Shown one piece after another: positions 12,920 through 15,673 of a DNA stretch of 15,673 nucleotides. The stretch's first letter is position 1, and every line of letters starts with the position of its first letter. The stretch spans positions 1 to 15,673 of the forward strand of contig JBAUMF010000062.1 in NCBI GenBank assembly GCA_049578545.1. Direction: 5' to 3'. Source of the DNA: DASQBT01 sp049578545 (GTDB lineage Bacteria > Pseudomonadota > Gammaproteobacteria > Burkholderiales > Thiobacillaceae). A model generated the notes under the pieces. It did not search any database. It was not told the DNA's origin and saw only the letters and a list, made by a program, of their open reading frames with translations. The translations under genes were made by a program, and so were the position numbers.

Positions 12920-14305
12920 ATGTACTCGAACCTTTATCAATGGAGGCGCATCCGAAAACGGGTCTTGGTTTCGGGAGAATCAAAGCGGAGCGTCGCCAAA
13001 AGCGAAGGAATCAGCAGAACCACCCTCCGCAAAATGTTGGCCTTTGAGACTCCGCCCGGGTACTGCGGCCGCAAACGCGCGACGCCTGATGCGAAGAGCC
13101 TGTCGTCGCCGCGAATACAAGACAACCCAAAGGCAACGGCCATAAAGCAGCTCTGGATGGAATGGCTCTATGGGCTGGAGCGGGGAGACACGGCAGGAGG
13201 GGCGGCGACGCCCGCTCTGGCCGGGCTGATCAGCAGGCTATCCCGATCTCCCAACGATCCGCGCAAGAAAATTCTGACTGTCTTGGCCAACGCAAGAGGT
13301 TTTTCGGACAGGGCCATCGCCGAACATCTCGATGTATCGAGGAATTCCGTGCGCGTGCATTTGTCGGCCTTCGCAGCAGGCGGAGTGGAATGTCTCTTCG
13401 GTCGGAAACCCAAGACAAGAACAGCCGATGACGAGTCCTTCAAAAAGGCTTTGTTTTCATTGCTTCATGAGCCACCAGCCCTGTCCGGACATAATCGGAC
13501 AACGTGGAGGATGAAGGACTTAAAGAAGACGATGATCGACAGGGGGCACCCCGCAGGTGATGCGGTCATAAGGGAGGCTATCAGGAAAGCGGGGTTCAGA
13601 TGGCGATCTGCAAAGGTCGTCCTAACGAGCAATGACCCGGATTACCGAGAAAAACTCGATCACGTTCAGGCGGTCCTTTCTGGTCTTGGCAAAGACGAAC
13701 GATTTTTTTCCATCGATGAGTTCGGTCCGTTCGCGATTAAGGCGAAGCCGGGCCGTGTCCTCGCGGAACCCGGCGTTATGCCGAGTGTGCCGCAATGGCA
13801 GAAATCGAAAGGCTGGCTCATCGCTACCGCCGCATTGGAGCTTTCAGGCAATCGGGTGACGCACTTTTATTCTAGGACGAAGAACACCGCAGAGATGATC
13901 CAGATGGCCAAGATTCTCCTAGAGGAATACCGGGACGCCGAAAAACTTTACCTTTCTTGGGACGCAGCCTCGTGGCACATGTCGAGGGAACTGCTGGCGT
14001 TCGTGGATCAGCACAATGGCAAATTGGAAGTGGTCCCGAAGCTCGAACTCGTCCCACTGCCAGCGTCGGCCCAATTTCTGAACGTAATCGAGTCAGTGTT
14101 CAGCGGCATGGCGCGTGCCATCATCCATAACAGCGACTACCCATCAGTTCAGGCGGCGATGGAAGCCATAGATCGCTATTTCGATGAGAGGAATCGCCAC
14201 TATCTTGACAACCCCAAGAGGGCAGGCAAGAAGATTTGGGGGCTGGAAAGAACCGAAGCGAATTTCGATGCTAGCAATAACTGTAAGGATCCAGCCTACC
14301 GCTGA
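12920..14305 (+). CDS. IS630-family transposase
   Basis: ATG 12920 is preceded by GGAGGG; an earlier in-frame ATG at 12884 has none. The 461-residue product has N-terminal helix-turn-helix segments (KRSVAKSEGISRTTLRKML and DRAIAEHLDVSRNSVRVHLS) and the IS630/Tc1 DDE core. That core shows Asp in RFFSIDEFGPF, Asp in LYLSWDAASWHM, and Glu in FLNVIESVFSGMARAII. It is longer than the typical IS630 protein (about 340 residues) because of the extended N terminus. The frame is intact. I could not identify terminal inverted repeats or TA duplications, so the element ends remain undefined; the left end must lie close to the mqsRA promoter. Confidence 0.88.
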   Translation: MYSNLYQWRRIRKRVLVSGESKRSVAKSEGISRTTLRKMLAFETPPGYCGRKRATPDAKSLSSPRIQDNPKATAIKQLWMEWLYGLERGDTAGGAATPALAGLISRLSRSPNDPRKKILTVLANARGFSDRAIAEHLDVSRNSVRVHLSAFAAGGVECLFGRKPKTRTADDESFKKALFSLLHEPPALSGHNRTTWRMKDLKKTMIDRGHPAGDAVIREAIRKAGFRWRSAKVVLTSNDPDYREKLDHVQAVLSGLGKDERFFSIDEFGPFAIKAKPGRVLAEPGVMPSVPQWQKSKGWLIATAALELSGNRVTHFYSRTKNTAEMIQMAKILLEEYRDAEKLYLSWDAASWHMSRELLAFVDQHNGKLEVVPKLELVPLPASAQFLNVIESVFSGMARAIIHNSDYPSVQAAMEAIDRYFDERNRHYLDNPKRAGKKIWGLERTEANFDASNNCKDPAYR

Positions 14306-14653
14306 TTTGGTGGAGGAGCGCGTCGGTGCGCAGAATTTTCACCGAGTCTGAGGCGCGAACAGGCAGGTCCCCGATTTATATGAAGCCGTTGTCGTTTTTT
14401 TTTCAGTTGGCTGTCTCTCTCAAGCTTCTCAACCGCCTTGGGATCAGGGTAGACAAGCCACCAGAGTATCACGGTGGCCATGCCGCCCCGGAGTGAAGCG
14501 AAGCCCAAAGGGCCGCGCCGCCATCCGGCGCGGGGGTATGGCCGTCCGGGCGCGAAGTCATGGCATCATGGCTGGTATGCCCCTACATATCGAACAGTTC
14601 ACCCTCAACGGCTGCGGTTTACGGCCACATCTCTTGGCTTCCTAAGGACCCCC
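14306..14653. other. Region between transposase and vapC remnant
   Basis: It should contain the right end of the IS630-type element. A nine-T run at 14396-14404 and a small GCGCCG/CGGCGC hairpin near 14515-14531 are visible. No gene is supported. Confidence 0.35.
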
Positions 14654-14824
14654 ATGGCCATTCAACCTTGGGCGACCACGCTGCACCTGGCTGAACGCTA
14701 TCGGCTCACGCTCTGTGACGCTGACTATCTCGAACTGGCGCAGCGGCGCGGCTTGCCGCTGGCGACGCTTGACCTGGAATTGCGCGCCGCAGGTCGTGCG
14801 CTTGGCGTCACGCTACCCGGCTGA
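14654..14824 (+). pseudogene. vapC: C-terminal remnant of a VapC-type PIN toxin
   Basis: From ATG 14654 (AAGGA ten bases upstream) the frame encodes 56 residues: LHLAERYRLTLCDADYLELA, QRRGLPLATLDLELRAAGRA and LGVTLPG. This is the C-terminal third of a PIN-domain VapC, including the acidic positions in CDADY and ATLD. The usual N-terminal half with the first catalytic Asp is missing, and upstream frames do not restore it; no VapB antitoxin gene precedes it. It is a truncated toxin without expected RNase activity. Confidence 0.7.
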
Positions 14825-15029
14825 TGCGCCGAACGGTGACAGGTGTTTACGAAAATGGGACAGTCGTTGATTTCCTAAAAAAGATGTTTTATCGTGGCGG
14901 CGTAAATCGTTCACCCTCGCGGTGAACACCAGCCGGCAGCTAGCGACGGTGCAAGGTTAAACGCAAGCGCCCTTTAGAGAACACGCACGGTCAGCCCTGC
15001 GCTGGCAACAGCAACCGTGCGGGAGCCTG

Positions 15030-15392
15030 TCAAGGCTTGGGTCTCGTCAATGACAAGAGTGTGCAAAGCCAGCCCGTAGTGCTTTGTGCCAGTCCGAGGG
15101 AAACCGAAGACTGACCGGGACAAAGAGAATCCCGCCTGCCGGTGGCATGACGGATATCACTGAAGGGAATCGAGCCAGACTGGATTCCTCTTCTCGCAGC
15201 ATTCCCTCTGTTGGGAATGGCGAGGCCCTGGGCGCAAGCTGATGGCCTTGTTTTCATCAAGAGATCAAGCAGCCGCAGCGCTTCCTTGATTGTCAGTACG
15301 CGAGCCTCTGCGCGTCCATCGTCCGTCCTCGCCTTTGAGCGAGCGCCAATCAATAGTAAAGCACCTACCGGGCAAGCCACCGGGCGCGGCAT
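15030..15392 (-). CDS. Hypothetical protein, weakly supported
   Basis: A 120-residue frame from ATG 15392. Its middle part (ARVLTIKEALRLLDLLMKTR) looks protein-like with an amphipathic Leu-rich helix. The rest is Arg/Ser/Gly-rich and has no recognisable domain, and no strong ribosome site precedes the start. It overlaps the hairpin-rich region and may be a chance frame. Confidence 0.2.
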   Translation of the reverse strand: MPRPVACPVGALLLIGARSKARTDDGRAEARVLTIKEALRLLDLLMKTRPSACAQGLAIPNRGNAARRGIQSGSIPFSDIRHATGRRDSLCPGQSSVSLGLAQSTTGWLCTLLSLTRPKP

Positions 15393-15547
15393 TGCTGCGC
15401 CTGCTGGCCGGTCACGTTCGCGTCCGGCATCCGTCGGACCCGCACGGCGCCCGGTAGGCGCTTCTTCCTGAGCCGCCGGCCCTGCGCCCCAAGCGCCGGC
15501 CTAAGCGGCGAACCGTTCCCTTCACCTGCACCCTGCGGCATCTGTAC

Positions 15548-15587
15548 GCGCGTCGTTACTGGCGGCGTGCTGCCAGTGACGACGCGC
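15548..15587. repeat. Long inverted repeat (16-bp stem)
   Basis: GCGCGTCGTTACTGGC (15548-15563) pairs with GCCAGTGACGACGCGC (15572-15587), one T-G wobble, loop of eight bases. There is no T tract, so it is not a standard terminator. Confidence 0.65.
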
Positions 15588-15673
15588 CAGCACCGGCGTC
15601 GCCTGTGGCAAAGGCCACGCTACACGCACGTGAAGCGGCCCAGTGACGAGGCCCTGCGCCTCGTGTCAACGCA

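Larger units (their letters stand above)
14825..15673. other. GC-rich, hairpin-rich region without a convincing gene
   Basis: Four clear stems are seen: GTTCACC/GGTGAAC (14909-14927), CGCACGGT/ACCGTGCG (14984-15021), CATTCCC/GGGAATG (15200-15219), and the 16-bp stem at 15548-15587. The region could be coding debris, a structured RNA, or a transfer or replication locus. From GTG 15630 a frame stays open to the window end (KRPSDEALRLVST), too short to judge. Confidence 0.4.

Noticed and set aside
14930..15250. Retron or group II intron in the hairpin-rich right end
   Set aside because: No reverse transcriptase gene, no long a1/a2 repeat and no domain V motif could be seen.
1..15673. CRISPR array
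   Set aside because: No set of regularly spaced short repeats with unique spacers; the only tandem-type repeat is coding (1-200).

Overview
The window looks like an accessory, heavily reworked stretch of a proteobacterial chromosome or integrated element, most likely gamma- or beta-proteobacterial. That placement is inference from the family mix: MqsRA, a TlpA-type thioredoxin, DUF3761, a YidB-like protein, an IS5-group insertion and a VapC remnant. No rRNA or core housekeeping gene is present to fix the taxonomy.

Left part (1-8850). This is a loose series of small exported or envelope proteins separated by gene remnants. In order it holds: the 3' part of an Ala/Pro/Thr-repeat protein with a C-terminal HNH nuclease-like domain; a short ORF with a double-glycine-leader-like N terminus; a lipoprotein with an alpha/beta-hydrolase fold; a His-rich exported peptide; a Gly-rich exported protein; a frameshifted C-terminal piece of a type I restriction subunit (hsdR); a possible 27-residue membrane peptide; a TlpA-like thioredoxin translationally coupled to a 62-residue unknown protein; a periplasmic-type helical protein; a 47-residue stump of a TMEM175-type channel; a DUF3761 protein; and a YidB-like (DUF937) protein.

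Middle (8850-9550). It contains a peptidoglycan-binding-domain fragment, the second copy of a dispersed element of about 177 bp (the first lies right after the HNH gene at the left edge), and a 45-nt 3' fragment of a tRNA-Thr(CGU) gene. The tRNA fragment has the form of an attachment-site scar. It implies that the DNA to its right was brought in by a tRNA-targeting integrative element.

Right part (9550-15673). It carries a winged-helix plus HNH protein, a palindromic MITE split by a complete IS5-group element (4-bp CTAG duplication, nested insertion), a full mqsRA toxin-antitoxin operon with a matching operator, an IS630-family transposase, a vapC remnant, and about 850 bp of GC-rich, hairpin-rich DNA without a convincing gene.

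Functionally, the recognisable intact modules are the toxin-antitoxin pair, the two nuclease-type proteins, the redox pair and the mobile elements. The hsdR, TMEM175, vapC and peptidoglycan-binding pieces are decayed. The most unusual signals are the dispersed structured repeat, the nested MITE/IS5, the tRNA scar, and the leader-peptide-like ORF behind the lipoprotein hydrolase.
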